Of a DNA stretch of 64,000 nucleotides, positions 1 to 8,596 are shown in pieces (within the stretch, counting starts at the first letter, position 1; each line of letters starts with the position of its first letter). The stretch is from assembly GCA_902514275.1 (NCBI GenBank), contig CABXQD010000001.1, forward strand, positions 1-64,000. The letters are read 5' to 3'. The DNA is from an uncultured marine group I thaumarchaeote. GTDB taxonomy: Archaea > Thermoproteota > Nitrososphaeria > Nitrososphaerales > Nitrosopumilaceae. The notes under the pieces are model-generated. The model had not been told where the DNA came from and made no database searches. It worked only from the letters and a program-made list of their open reading frames with translations. The position numbers and the translations under genes were made by a program.

Positions 1-120
1 AAATTTATCTATTTAACATTTTTTAATAATTATTAGTCAAAAACATTAATTTTTTAAAATTATTTCAATTATTTTTAAAAATAATCGATCTATAAATTAC
101 GAAATTGAATTTTCAAATTA

Positions 121-864
121 TTGAAATTAACAGGTAAAGTTGCTCTAATTACAGGTGGCAGTAGAGGAATAGGATTTGCCATAGCAAAAATTCTATCAGA
201 AAATGGAGCATCAGTTGTAATTACATCAAAAGATTCAGAAAAAATAAAAAAAGCAGAATTAGAAATTTCTAATTCATTAGGAATTTCATGTGATATTAAA
301 AAAAAGAATGAAGTAAAAAATGTGATAAATAAAACAATTGAAAAATTTGGCAAATTAGATATCTTAGTAAATAATGCAGGAATATTTCCAAAAATAAAAC
401 AATTACATGAAATTGATGAAGAAGAATGGAATGAAGTGTTAGATGTTAATTTGACAGGACAATTTAGATTTACTAAAGAAGCAATACCACACTTACAAAA
501 AACATCTGGTTGTATTGTAAATATTTCATCAGATGCAGGTTTGAAAGCATATCAAGGATTTAATGCTGATGCATATTCTGCATCAAAAGCTGCTTTGATT
601 GTTCTAACAAAATGTTGGGCATTAGAATATGCTAAGGAGAAAATTAGAGTAAATTGTATTTGTCCAGGAGTGGTAGATACAGATATGACAAAGCCATTTT
701 TAAAAAATCAAAAAGATATAGAATTTATGAACAATGAACATCCATTAGGTAGAATTGGTCAACCTGAAGAAATAGGAAAAGCTGTATTATATTTTACATC
801 AAATGATGCGTCATGGGTTACCGGAGCTATTCTCACAGTTGACGGTGGAGAATCCATTAAATAA
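121..864 (+). CDS. Short-chain dehydrogenase/reductase (SDR)
   Basis: A 247-residue classical SDR, the usual length of the family, likely an NAD(P)-dependent oxidoreductase of a small alcohol or ketone in the cytoplasm. The Rossmann nucleotide motif TGGSRGIG is at residues 11-18, NNAG at 84-87, the catalytic serine region (NISS) at 134-137, and the YSASK catalytic Tyr/Lys pair at 152-156. The C-terminal PGVVDT and VDGGES segments are typical of FabG-like members. The start is a TTG at 121; no in-frame ATG fits as well because the Rossmann strand begins only five residues later. The substrate cannot be read from the sequence. The 120 bases before it are very AT-rich and hold no gene. Confidence 0.9.
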   Translation: MKLTGKVALITGGSRGIGFAIAKILSENGASVVITSKDSEKIKKAELEISNSLGISCDIKKKNEVKNVINKTIEKFGKLDILVNNAGIFPKIKQLHEIDEEEWNEVLDVNLTGQFRFTKEAIPHLQKTSGCIVNISSDAGLKAYQGFNADAYSASKAALIVLTKCWALEYAKEKIRVNCICPGVVDTDMTKPFLKNQKDIEFMNNEHPLGRIGQPEEIGKAVLYFTSNDASWVTGAILTVDGGESIK

Positions 865-904
865 ATTCACATGAATTTAATACAACCCAAAATTACGAAG
901 TGTT

Positions 905-1114
905 ATGGAAGATAAGAAAAAATTTAGAGCTAAACTAATCATTCTCTTAGGAGCAATTTGGATAGTAATCACGTTACCATTACCATGGATTGTCAATAAT
1001 CCTGCAGTTTCAGACGCTCAATTTAACACAGTTTTAGGAATAATTGGAGTTATGTCAATTCCATTTATCATGCTAGGAATTGCTTGGTCATTAAAACCAG
1101 AATTAACTACATAA
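905..1114 (+). CDS. Small two-helix membrane protein
   Basis: A 69-residue protein with a short charged N-terminus (MEDKKKFRAK) followed by two hydrophobic stretches at about residues 10-32 and 43-63. This predicts a hairpin of two membrane helices. It starts with ATG 40 bp after the SDR gene and ends 12 bp before the CysQ-like gene, so the three genes may be co-transcribed. I recognise no family. The close packing and hydrophobic pattern support a real gene. Confidence 0.65.
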   Translation: MEDKKKFRAKLIILLGAIWIVITLPLPWIVNNPAVSDAQFNTVLGIIGVMSIPFIMLGIAWSLKPELTT

Positions 1115-1126
1115 GGAAAATTATAA

Positions 1127-1942
1127 TTGAATAATATTCCAATTTCTAATAAAATTCCTGAATTAGATATTGCAATCAAGGCGGCACAAGAGGCAAGTAA
1201 TGCAATTTTAGAAATTTATCAAAAAGGCTACAATACATTCACAAAAACTGATGATTCACCAGTTACAGATGCAGATTTGAAAAGTAATAAAATAATTAAA
1301 GAAATTCTCTCAATTACAAAACATTCAATACTTTCTGAAGAAGATATTGATGATCAAAATAGATTATCAAAAGATACAATTTGGATTATTGATCCTCTTG
1401 ATGGAACTTCTGATTTTATTGACAAAACGGGAGAATTTACTGTAATGATCGCATTAGTACAAAATAAAAAACCAATTCTTGGGGTTATTTCATGGCCAAC
1501 AGAAAAAACATTATTTGTTGCACAAAAAAATTGTGGTGCATTTAGATATTCAAATGATAAATGGGATAAAATTTCAGTTACTAAAATAGATGAAATGTCT
1601 AAATGTAGAGCAGTAGGATCTAGACATCATTTATCAGATAAAGAAAAAGAGTTCATTGAAAAAATTGGTATAGAAGATTTTACCAGTATAGGTAGTTCAC
1701 TAAAAGTTGGAAAAATTAGTTCCGGTCAAGCTGAAGCTTACATTACAACAACAAACAAAATGAAAGAATGGGATACAGCTGCATCTTATTGTATTATTTT
1801 AGAAGCTGGTGGAAAGATGACAGATATGTTAGGAAATGATTTAAAATACAATAACAAAAATGTACATCATCAAAATGGTATTTTAGTTACTAACGGATTA
1901 ATTCATGAAAAAATATTACAAGAATTTAAAAAATTAGAGTAG
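1127..1942 (+). CDS. Inositol monophosphatase-family phosphatase, CysQ-like (PAP/bisphosphate nucleotidase)
   Basis: A 271-residue member of the Li-sensitive Mg-dependent phosphatase superfamily. Metal ligands are visible: SEED at 70-73, IDPLDGTSDF at 88-97 (Asp89, Asp92) and EWDTAASYC near 214. The pattern fits either inositol phosphatases or 3'(2'),5'-bisphosphate nucleotidases. The convergent neighbour is an APS kinase, whose product PAPS gives rise to PAP, so I favour a CysQ-like PAP phosphatase; this is inference from context. The start is TTG at 1127, preceded by a purine-rich AAGGAAAA stretch that can act as a ribosome site. The 3' end overlaps the APS kinase end by 9 bp. Confidence 0.85.
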   Translation: MNNIPISNKIPELDIAIKAAQEASNAILEIYQKGYNTFTKTDDSPVTDADLKSNKIIKEILSITKHSILSEEDIDDQNRLSKDTIWIIDPLDGTSDFIDKTGEFTVMIALVQNKKPILGVISWPTEKTLFVAQKNCGAFRYSNDKWDKISVTKIDEMSKCRAVGSRHHLSDKEKEFIEKIGIEDFTSIGSSLKVGKISSGQAEAYITTTNKMKEWDTAASYCIILEAGGKMTDMLGNDLKYNNKNVHHQNGILVTNGLIHEKILQEFKKLE

Positions 1943-2449
1943 GTTTCTTTCGTTAAGAAAGTCCTTTACTTTATTTGCACTATCTGTAAGTGGTTCATGT
2001 TCAGTATCAATTACTAAATCTGCTTTTTCTGGAGCTTCGTAAGGATCATCAATTCCTGTAAATCCTTTAATTTCTCCTTTTCGTGCCTTGGCATACATGC
2101 CTTTGACATCTCTTTCTTCACATTTTGCTAATGAACACTTAACATACACTTCTGCAAATTGGTCACCTGCAGCAATAATCTCTCTAGCATTTTCTCTATT
2201 TTCAACATATGGTGAAACTAGAGATACTACACTTGGAACACCATGATTTAGCAAAAGCTTAGCTAAATGAGCAACTTTTTTGTTATGCTCATCACGTCCT
2301 GCTTTTGAGAAATCCTTTGGCGAGAACCATTCTCTTAGTTCATCACCGTCAAGCATTGCCAAATTTGGAATATCTTTCTGCAAATCTTTTACAATGGTAG
2401 TCTTACCTGAACAAGGAAGACCAGTCATCCAAAGAATGAAAGGTTTCAT
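1934..2449 (-). CDS. cysC: Adenylylsulfate (APS) kinase
   Basis: Phosphorylates adenosine 5'-phosphosulfate to PAPS in sulfate activation. From the ATG at 2449 the protein has 171 residues. It carries the Walker A motif GLPCSGKT at 10-17, LDGDELREWF (substrate-binding region) near 33-42, SPYVENRENAR around the phosphosulfate site, and the family signature KGFTGIDDPYEAPEKADLVI. An in-frame upstream ATG at 2473 would add only eight hydrophobic residues that the family lacks, so 2449 is preferred. It converges on, and slightly overlaps, the CysQ-like phosphatase. No ATP sulfurylase is visible in the window. Confidence 0.9.
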   Translation of the reverse strand: MKPFILWMTGLPCSGKTTIVKDLQKDIPNLAMLDGDELREWFSPKDFSKAGRDEHNKKVAHLAKLLLNHGVPSVVSLVSPYVENRENAREIIAAGDQFAEVYVKCSLAKCEERDVKGMYAKARKGEIKGFTGIDDPYEAPEKADLVIDTEHEPLTDSANKVKDFLNERNLL

Positions 2450-2486
2450 GTACAAAAATATCAGAATTACCAATAAAGAGCTTACG

Positions 2487-3029
2487 TTAATTTTTGGCCC
2501 AATCTTGATTTTCTAAATATTCAATTTCCTTTATCATATCTTCCATTTTTTTTGAAACTGTCATCACTGATTTGAATTGTTCATACATTTCAAATTCCTC
2601 TTCTTTAGAAATAATTTCAGCCTCTGCTTTATCAAAGAAATTTTCTTCTTTTTTCATGTGATCCATAAGATAAATTGAATATGTTTTCAAAAATCTGGCA
2701 ACAGGTTCTCGTGCATCTTCACCATTTTTCCATCGTTTTACATGTTTTTTTATTTGAATTGCAATTCTTCTTGAAAATTCATGCTCAATGAGTAGTGCAC
2801 GTATTTCTTGTTTTAAATGATCATAACTTGCGACACAGGGAAAATACGAATCTTCTTCCCGTGAATAATGAATTGAATCAAAAAATTCTTCAATAATTAT
2901 TGTAATTTTTTCTAAATCAGAAATTGGAATATTTTTACCTGCATAAAGATCAGTATAACATTTTATGATGACTTTATCTAAACGTCTGATTTGTTTATGA
3001 TCCTCACGTAATGAATCAGTTGCACTCAA
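2487..3029 (-). CDS. Hemerythrin-like HHE-domain protein
   Basis: A 180-residue all-helical protein with repeated His/Glu motifs spaced as in hemerythrin HHE cation-binding domains: DHKQI near residue 9, IHYSREEDSYFP near 53-64, LIEHEFSRR near 80, and LMDHMKKEENFF near 117-128. The pairs HxxxE on successive helices are the expected diiron ligands, so binding of oxygen, NO or iron is possible. It follows the APS kinase on the same strand but has its own 37-bp gap. The role in this organism is unknown; the family assignment rests on the motif spacing. Confidence 0.75.
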   Translation of the reverse strand: MSATDSLREDHKQIRRLDKVIIKCYTDLYAGKNIPISDLEKITIIIEEFFDSIHYSREEDSYFPCVASYDHLKQEIRALLIEHEFSRRIAIQIKKHVKRWKNGEDAREPVARFLKTYSIYLMDHMKKEENFFDKAEAEIISKEEEFEMYEQFKSVMTVSKKMEDMIKEIEYLENQDWAKN

Positions 3030-3137
3030 TAAGAGAAGTGATTATTATATTGGATTTAATGTTTTTTCTAAAAATCAAGAATACTCATGAAAAATTCAGT
3101 TTACTTTTTAACCATATAGAATTTCAATCAATTAGTA

Positions 3138-4598
3138 ATGAATGCAATTACTTTATCAATATTAAATTTGATTACGTCACAAATAGAAGATTTTTCATTA
3201 TCAAAAATTGATTCAGCATTTATTTTAAATAAATTTACAGAAATTCAAAATTCAATTTCTACATTATCAATACAAGATGAACCAATTGCCACTGCTCCCA
3301 TAATACTACTGGCTGCAGGTGTTGTAATATTTCTTGGAGTTGCTGGAGAAGCATTTTTTAAAAAAACAGGAATCCCAGATGTAGCATTTTTAATGATTCT
3401 CGGAGTCATTATTGGTCCAGTATTAGGTATAATTCAAGCTGAAGCTGTAATTCAAGTTGTACCATATTTTGCTGCACTTGCATTAATAATTATCATGTTT
3501 GATGGTGGACTGAATTTAGATATCAAACATGTGATAAAAACTGCTCATTATTCATTTACACTAGCAATTGTTGGTTTTATTTTATCAGTAATAATAATTT
3601 CAGTTGGTGCTCATTATGTACTAGAATGGACATGGTTAGAAAGTATTTTGTTAGCTTCAATTGTTGGAGGTAGTAGTTCAGCAATTGTTTTTGGTTTAGT
3701 AAGAAATATCAGAATTTCAGAAAAAACTAAATCAATTCTAAGTTTTGAGTCAGCAGTAACAGATATTCTTGCTACAATTATTGCATTTATTTTATTTGAA
3801 GCTGTACTTGCAGGACATTTTGACTTACAAACATTACAAGAAACAATTGGTAGAGCAGTAGTAGTTGGTTTAGTTCTAGGATTTGGTGTGGGAATACCTT
3901 GGATGTATATTTCAACCAAATTTGGCAATGCTCAACATGCTTACATGCTTACATTAGCAATTTTATTTGTATTATTTTTCTTAGCAAATTCATTTGGAGA
4001 ATCAGGAGCATTAACTGCACTAGTATTTGGTTTAATGATTGGTAACAAAAGGCATCTTTCCAGAATTCTTAGATTTAAAGTTCCAAGAATTGAAATGGAT
4101 GATCCAACACATAATCAATTAACATTTTTGGTTAGATCATTTTTCTTCGTATTCGTTGGATTAATGGCAACATTTGGACAAATTGAATATATGATATTTG
4201 GTATTGTTATTACAATTGCAGTCTTTGTGGGTAGAGCAGGGGTTGTAAAAGCCGTATTAACAAAGAAATTTTCTAGATTAGACAAGTCTGTAACAAATTC
4301 GATGATTCCAAGAGGATTAGCTGCTGCTGTACTTGCAACTTATCCAATTACAATGGGATTACCAAATGCTGAGGCATATCCACAAATGATATTTTTCATT
4401 ATTTTATCATCAGTAATTATTACAACAATAGGATTAGGAAAATCAAAGAAAATTCCACCACCAGATTCAATTCGAGGTGGATTTGTAAAACCGTCAGATG
4501 ATTCGTCAGATGATGAAAATATTACTGAAGAAGTAGATGAATATCATGGAAAATTTGATGGTGGATTTGTAAAATCGTCAGATGATTCTAATAGGTAG
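3138..4598 (+). CDS. Cation/proton antiporter (CPA family, NhaP/KefB-like)
   Basis: A 486-residue integral membrane protein with about 12 hydrophobic segments between residues 52 and 440, the Na_H_Exchanger fold. Family marks are FDGGLNLD at 121-128 and ESAVTDIL at 204-211; the latter matches the ion-binding ES..(N/T)D motif. It should exchange Na+ or K+ for protons. The N-terminal 50 residues are not membrane-like. The cytoplasmic tail after residue 445 is acidic, with GGFVK(P/S)SDDS twice, encoded by a 29-bp repeat with one mismatch. No separate TrkA-N/RCK domain is present. The 3' end overlaps the convergent gene at 4588 by 11 bp. Confidence 0.88.
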   Translation: MNAITLSILNLITSQIEDFSLSKIDSAFILNKFTEIQNSISTLSIQDEPIATAPIILLAAGVVIFLGVAGEAFFKKTGIPDVAFLMILGVIIGPVLGIIQAEAVIQVVPYFAALALIIIMFDGGLNLDIKHVIKTAHYSFTLAIVGFILSVIIISVGAHYVLEWTWLESILLASIVGGSSSAIVFGLVRNIRISEKTKSILSFESAVTDILATIIAFILFEAVLAGHFDLQTLQETIGRAVVVGLVLGFGVGIPWMYISTKFGNAQHAYMLTLAILFVLFFLANSFGESGALTALVFGLMIGNKRHLSRILRFKVPRIEMDDPTHNQLTFLVRSFFFVFVGLMATFGQIEYMIFGIVITIAVFVGRAGVVKAVLTKKFSRLDKSVTNSMIPRGLAAAVLATYPITMGLPNAEAYPQMIFFIILSSVIITTIGLGKSKKIPPPDSIRGGFVKPSDDSSDDENITEEVDEYHGKFDGGFVKSSDDSNR

Positions 4599-4887
4599 TA
4601 AATTTTTCTTTAATTTTTTTTAGATATTCGTTATTGTAATCATTAAACATTTCAATTTTTGGTTGATCTAAAGCCATAGCTCCAGGTCTAGTATTGACAT
4701 GTTTTTGAGAAATTTTTTGTTGTTCTAAGATATTTTCCAAATCTTCTTTTGAAATTGATTCTAAATTTTTATTTAAGATTTCAAGTTCTTTTTCAAAAAT
4801 AATTTTAATTTCAGAAATGGATGGTTCAGAACCAATAATTTCTTGAGTCATTATATTTCCAAATACTTTTTTTGTTAATTCTAACAA
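4588..4887 (-). CDS. Hypothetical protein, mostly helical
   Basis: A 99-residue protein I do not recognise. The first two thirds are rich in Glu, Lys, Ile and Leu with heptad-like spacing (for example IIFEKELEILNKNLESI), suggesting an amphipathic helix pair. A short central segment TRPGAMALDQP looks like a conserved loop. There is no signal peptide or membrane helix. It converges with the antiporter gene and overlaps its end by 11 bp. Coding probability is moderate because the region is AT-rich. Confidence 0.55.
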   Translation of the reverse strand: MLELTKKVFGNIMTQEIIGSEPSISEIKIIFEKELEILNKNLESISKEDLENILEQQKISQKHVNTRPGAMALDQPKIEMFNDYNNEYLKKIKEKFTTY

Positions 4888-4950
4888 TGTTTTGTTAAAA
4901 AATTAGCGATATAAATTCAATTTGATAGTTCTCATGATAAGAAATAATGA

Positions 4951-5187
4951 TTATGCTGGTTCGCCCAGAAAATGTACAGTATTATTATTTACAACGACTG
5001 TTCTATCTTTTGGAATATGGTATAATTTTTTTGAGCCATTTGGTGATTGAACAATAAGTTTTGAAAATGGATCTTTAAGGGATTTGTAGAGGATTCCTTT
5101 ATCTCCAACTGATTGAGACCAATGGACTCCATTTACAAAAGAAATGGTTTGAAATTTAACTACTTGATATGAATAGACCATTTTCAA
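4951..5187 (-). CDS. Hypothetical small protein
   Basis: A 78-residue protein of unknown function with a predicted mainly beta structure (alternating strands such as YQVVKFQTISF, SKLIVQS, RTVVVNNNTVHFL). It begins directly after the stop codon of the CrcB gene on the same strand, with no spacer, so the two are probably translated from one message. A second in-frame ATG two codons in is an alternative start. No cysteine clusters or membrane segments are present. Confidence 0.6.
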   Translation of the reverse strand: MKMVYSYQVVKFQTISFVNGVHWSQSVGDKGILYKSLKDPFSKLIVQSPNGSKKLYHIPKDRTVVVNNNTVHFLGEPA

Positions 5188-5568
5188 TTAATTATTAATA
5201 ATTGCACTCATTAAGGATTTGCCTCCAATTAAGGCTGCAATTGATAATCCTACATTTGCTAAAATATTAACAATAAATGAAACATATTGATTATTTTCAA
5301 GTAAATTACTAGAATCAAGTGCAAAAGCAGACATGGTAGTTAGTGAACCACAAAAACCTACAGCAGCAAATAAAGAATATTTTGAATCAAGATGCCATTG
5401 TTGTGAAAGTACAACAAATACTCCAAGGATAAAAGCTCCAGCAATATTGACTATCAAAACGTTAACAGGTAATGTATTGAAAATTAACGGCGATTCAATA
5501 AGCTTGTATCTTAGAAATGCTCCAAGAACAGAACCTATACCGAGAAAAACAAATTCCAAACCTTTCAT
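5188..5568 (-). CDS. crcB: Fluoride channel CrcB/Fluc
   Basis: A 126-residue membrane protein with four hydrophobic helices, the standard size for a Fluc subunit, which exports fluoride as a dual-topology dimer. Family motifs are GIGSVLGAFLRY near residues 11-22, NIAGAFILG near 41-49 (the conserved pore Asn) and GFCGSLTTMSAF near 72-83. It is followed without spacer by a 78-residue hypothetical gene. I looked for a fluoride riboswitch fold in the roughly 80 bases upstream and saw no convincing candidate. Confidence 0.9.
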   Translation of the reverse strand: MKGLEFVFLGIGSVLGAFLRYKLIESPLIFNTLPVNVLIVNIAGAFILGVFVVLSQQWHLDSKYSLFAAVGFCGSLTTMSAFALDSSNLLENNQYVSFIVNILANVGLSIAALIGGKSLMSAIINN

Positions 5569-5657
5569 TTACTATGAAATAATCATTAGAGCTTATTAGT
5601 GATATTATACAAAACCAAAGTCTACAGTTTTTATAGCTTAACCTGATTTTGAAATTT

Positions 5658-5849
5658 ATGACAATCAAACTACGATGTAATGACTATGGATACGAATGTG
5701 ATCTTGTTTTAGATGAAGAATTGACTGTAGGTTTAATTGAAAAATTAAGAGATCATTTTGAAGAAGAGCATGGACTTGATTATACAATTGAAGCAGTTAC
5801 ACAAATGATTACTAATCGTGGACACTCTTTAGAATCAATTAAAAAATAA
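5658..5849 (+). CDS. DUF1059-like small protein
   Basis: A 63-residue protein resembling the DUF1059 family. It has a cysteine motif LRCNDYGYECD near the N-terminus and a C-terminal part in which an acidic helix (LRDHFEEEHG) is followed by a short helical tail. The function of the family is unknown; the two cysteines and nearby histidines could bind a metal. An upstream TTG at 5649 is in frame, but a TATA-like TTTTATAG about 26 bp before the ATG at 5658 favours a leaderless message starting at that ATG. Confidence 0.7.
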   Translation: MTIKLRCNDYGYECDLVLDEELTVGLIEKLRDHFEEEHGLDYTIEAVTQMITNRGHSLESIKK

Positions 5850-5866
5850 AAAATTTTTAATTAAAC

Positions 5867-5959
5867 TTACTTTGGCATATTTACTAGTACAATAATTGCA
5901 GCACATATACCCATTAAAGCATACATGTATTTTCTATATTTTGGATCACTTGTTCTCAT
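5867..5959 (-). CDS. Tiny 30-residue single-helix membrane protein
   Basis: An ATG-to-TAA frame of 30 codons reading MRTSDPKYRKYMYALMGICA and then AIIVLVNMPK. A positively charged, tyrosine-rich N-terminus is followed by one hydrophobic helix (about residues 12-27), the layout of a small membrane subunit with its N-terminus inside. AT-rich TATA-like sequence (TTTTAAAA) lies 10-25 bp upstream. It sits alone between two opposing genes, in a space otherwise without explanation. The composition is protein-like and not that of random AT-rich DNA. Without comparison to related genomes the call remains tentative. Confidence 0.5.
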   Translation of the reverse strand: MRTSDPKYRKYMYALMGICAAIIVLVNMPK

Positions 5960-5997
5960 AGTATTATTTTAAAAGTTATAGGATTTAAAAATTAATA

Positions 5998-6513
5998 TTA
6001 TTTTTGAGGAGTTGATAGTTTACCTAATACAACATTTCTAACTTTAACCATTTTTCTTGCCAGCATAAATCCACCTGCAGTCATAGAACTCCCAACAACG
6101 ATATGAAGCAATCCTAAATCTGCATTTAATAAAACATATGCAAGACCAACAATCATTAACAATACACCAAAAGCTGCAAAAATAGCCATCATTACCGGAA
6201 CTCTTGAAGGAACTGGAGGCAAATAAGGTTCATCAGTATATTTAGCAGAAGATGCTTCAATATCTACAATGTCTTTACAGACATCGCAGCAACGATGACG
6301 TTTTTTGTTTTGCCATGTTGTAGTTAAGAAATAAAAATTCTGGTGACATGAATCACATGATCTCTTAGGAAGAGTTATTCTTCCATGATCATCAAAATCT
6401 TGACCCATTTTTTTCATACATTCTCTACAAAAATATCCAGGAATACGCCATTGTTTTTGAAAATTATATTTTTTAAAGCCCAGTGCAACATTACACCCAG
6501 TGCATGAAGTCAT
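5998..6513 (-). CDS. Zinc-ribbon membrane protein of unknown function
   Basis: From the ATG at 6513 the protein has 171 residues. The N-terminal half carries four CxxC-type pairs (CTGC, CREC, CDSC, CCDVC), enough for two zinc ribbons. The C-terminal half has two membrane helices (VMMAIFAAFGVLLMIVGLAY and LLHIVVGSSMTAGGFMLA). The start at 6513 lies 1 bp past the stop of the upstream urea-type transporter, so the two genes look like one transcript. An earlier in-frame start at 6540 would lie inside that gene. A structural or regulatory partner of the transporter is possible but unproven. Confidence 0.7.
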   Translation of the reverse strand: MTSCTGCNVALGFKKYNFQKQWRIPGYFCRECMKKMGQDFDDHGRITLPKRSCDSCHQNFYFLTTTWQNKKRHRCCDVCKDIVDIEASSAKYTDEPYLPPVPSRVPVMMAIFAAFGVLLMIVGLAYVLLNADLGLLHIVVGSSMTAGGFMLARKMVKVRNVVLGKLSTPQK

Positions 6514-6514
6514 G

Positions 6515-8527
6515 TTATGCTCCTTCTGATTTCTGTCCACTAAAGACTTTTGCTATGCCTTTTCTTGCCTCGATAATTGGCAAGAATATGATGATTGCTG
6601 ATGCAATTGATACCCATGCAACTGATATTGCTACCCATACAGCATAAGAACCTAGTTCAAATACATATCCTGATGCAATTAATGGCATTGGCCATGCGAT
6701 GATAAGGATTAAAGTCATGATACCGCCTCCTTTAAGACTAAACTTGAAGGCTCTCTTCAATGTCTCTTCATCTTCTGCGTTTGCGGCTTGGTCAGCAGCA
6801 GAGATTTCGACAAGAGTAATCTTTGTTTTAAGATCATTCCAATCAAATGTTTTGCCTGCTGCAAGACTTCCAATTATTGCAATTATACCACCTGATAGGA
6901 TTGCGGTAATATTTGCAAATAGCATAGCGTAATTGTTACCAAGACTAGCTAAGTCAATAACACCACCTGATTCGACAAAACCACCTGCACCAGATGCTGT
7001 TATTACCCATACAGTTGTTGAACAGAATAATCCAATAACCGCTCCCGCTGTTGCGGCAACTTTGTTGGTTTTGGACCACAGTATCGTCAGTGCGATTGGA
7101 ATTACTGCCGAACCAATCAAGATACCCATTGCTAAGTAGACGAATCCAAGACTTAGACCCATGCTAAGTAGTACTACAGCTAGACCACCCATACCAAGCC
7201 CGAACGCAACAATAGTTGCCCTAGATACTTTGACAAGTTGTTTACCTGAAGCGTTAGGATTCTTGTATGTTCTATACAGATCATATGTTACCAGTGAGGA
7301 TACTGCGATTAATTCTGCAGATCCTGCAGAAGTTACTGCCATGAATAACATTGTTAATACCATAATTGCTCCAATTTCTCCCATTAGTGCAGTTGCTGCA
7401 GCTGGAACTACTAAGCCCATTTGAGCTTGTTGCATAGTAATATCCACATCAAGCGCAACCGCCGTCAGACCCATTGTAGTTGCAAGTGTAAATGGAATTG
7501 CAAACCAACAAAGTCCTCCAAGTAAGAAGCCTTTTACAGTTGATCCTGGTTGAGCAGCAATTGCTCTTTGCCAGTATGCTTGGTCTACAAAGACAGTACC
7601 AAAGTTTCCGACTATGTTAATGATACCAAACATCAAACCACCTGCTGATGCCATAGTCAAGAAGGCTCCTGCGGCATTACCCTCAACAGGTCTTATTTCA
7701 GCTGCTTGTACTAATTTATCGTACATTCCTTCTATACCACCAGTAATGTCGGTGTTAATGTAGACTGCTGAGACAAAGGTCAAGATGACTACGAATATGA
7801 TAATAGTGTGCATATAATCTGCAACGAAAGTTGCTTTTAGTCCTCCGACTAAAGTGTAAATCATAACACCGATTGGAATTAAGAATGCTGCTAGTGAAAT
7901 ATCCATTCCAGTTAAACCATTGACAACTGCTGAACCTCCAAGTAGAAGCATTGCAGTTACAATCATGTTAGTCATAAGTGCAAATACCAAGAATATTTTG
8001 TGAGAACCATTACCATATCTTGCACGAATAATTTCTAAGAAGGTATGTGCATTTGGTGCTTTTCGTTTTAATTCAATAGCTAAAATTCCGAATAATAAAA
8101 CCTGAATTGATGCGCCTGCTGCGTACCAAAATGGACCACTGATACCATATTGATATGCTACAGTAGATGATTGTAGTAAAGTTGCAGCCCATGTCCATGC
8201 TGAGACAATTGCTGCTGCAGTAAGACCAGTTTTGATAGTTCTTCCTGCTGTGTTAAACATTTCAGAAGTTTGACTAACTCCTAGGTATTTTTCTTCAATT
8301 TTTACTTCAACTGTAATGATTACAGCAAATACCATTCCTAGACCAACGACAATAGCCCAACCAATCCACTCTGGCAAAGCCTCTCCAACTGCAAATCCTT
8401 GAGAGATTTCACCTGCTGCGTATACGGATTGAGGAATACTAGACACAGTAATGACGGCAATCAAAGCAAAAATCGACAACGCATAGAGGGATCTTGTTTT
8501 GGACACTAGGAAATATAATGCCAACAT
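6515..8527 (-). CDS. Na+/solute symporter, urea-transporter (DUR3-like) type
   Basis: A 670-residue sodium:solute symporter (SSS) with about 15 membrane helices. Segments such as GPFWYAAGASIQVLLFGI, LKRKAPNAHTFLEIIRARYG, GGLKATFVADYMHT and QAYWQRAIAA match the plant/fungal DUR3 urea transporter group. The first 40 residues look like a signal-type helix ending AAG. It lies downstream of ureC on the same strand, with a 69-bp gap that holds a perfect GTCGAC-based palindrome, so it may have its own regulated promoter. A close paralogue with an extra domain lies at the other end of the urease cluster. Urea as substrate is inferred from family and context. Confidence 0.88.
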   Translation of the reverse strand: MLALYFLVSKTRSLYALSIFALIAVITVSSIPQSVYAAGEISQGFAVGEALPEWIGWAIVVGLGMVFAVIITVEVKIEEKYLGVSQTSEMFNTAGRTIKTGLTAAAIVSAWTWAATLLQSSTVAYQYGISGPFWYAAGASIQVLLFGILAIELKRKAPNAHTFLEIIRARYGNGSHKIFLVFALMTNMIVTAMLLLGGSAVVNGLTGMDISLAAFLIPIGVMIYTLVGGLKATFVADYMHTIIIFVVILTFVSAVYINTDITGGIEGMYDKLVQAAEIRPVEGNAAGAFLTMASAGGLMFGIINIVGNFGTVFVDQAYWQRAIAAQPGSTVKGFLLGGLCWFAIPFTLATTMGLTAVALDVDITMQQAQMGLVVPAAATALMGEIGAIMVLTMLFMAVTSAGSAELIAVSSLVTYDLYRTYKNPNASGKQLVKVSRATIVAFGLGMGGLAVVLLSMGLSLGFVYLAMGILIGSAVIPIALTILWSKTNKVAATAGAVIGLFCSTTVWVITASGAGGFVESGGVIDLASLGNNYAMLFANITAILSGGIIAIIGSLAAGKTFDWNDLKTKITLVEISAADQAANAEDEETLKRAFKFSLKGGGIMTLILIIAWPMPLIASGYVFELGSYAVWVAISVAWVSIASAIIIFLPIIEARKGIAKVFSGQKSEGA

Positions 8528-8550
8528 ATACTTAAGGATTTTAGAAAAAA

Positions 8551-8564
8551 TGTCGACGTCGACA
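8551..8564. promoter_or_regulatory. Perfect 14-bp palindrome upstream of the urea transporter
   Basis: TGTCGACGTCGACA is a perfect palindrome 24 bp upstream of the transporter ATG (8527, minus strand). It is markedly GC-rich against its surroundings. TATA-like sequence (TTTATTTT) lies just upstream of it in the minus-strand sense. The position between the TATA region and the start codon fits an operator for a dimeric repressor. No protein can be assigned. Confidence 0.5.
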
Positions 8565-8596
8565 ATTTCAAAATAAATTCAAATTTTGAAAATGTT

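Noticed and set aside
5569-5657. Fluoride riboswitch upstream of crcB
   Set aside because: No convincing pseudoknot or conserved core could be found by eye in the AT-rich leader.
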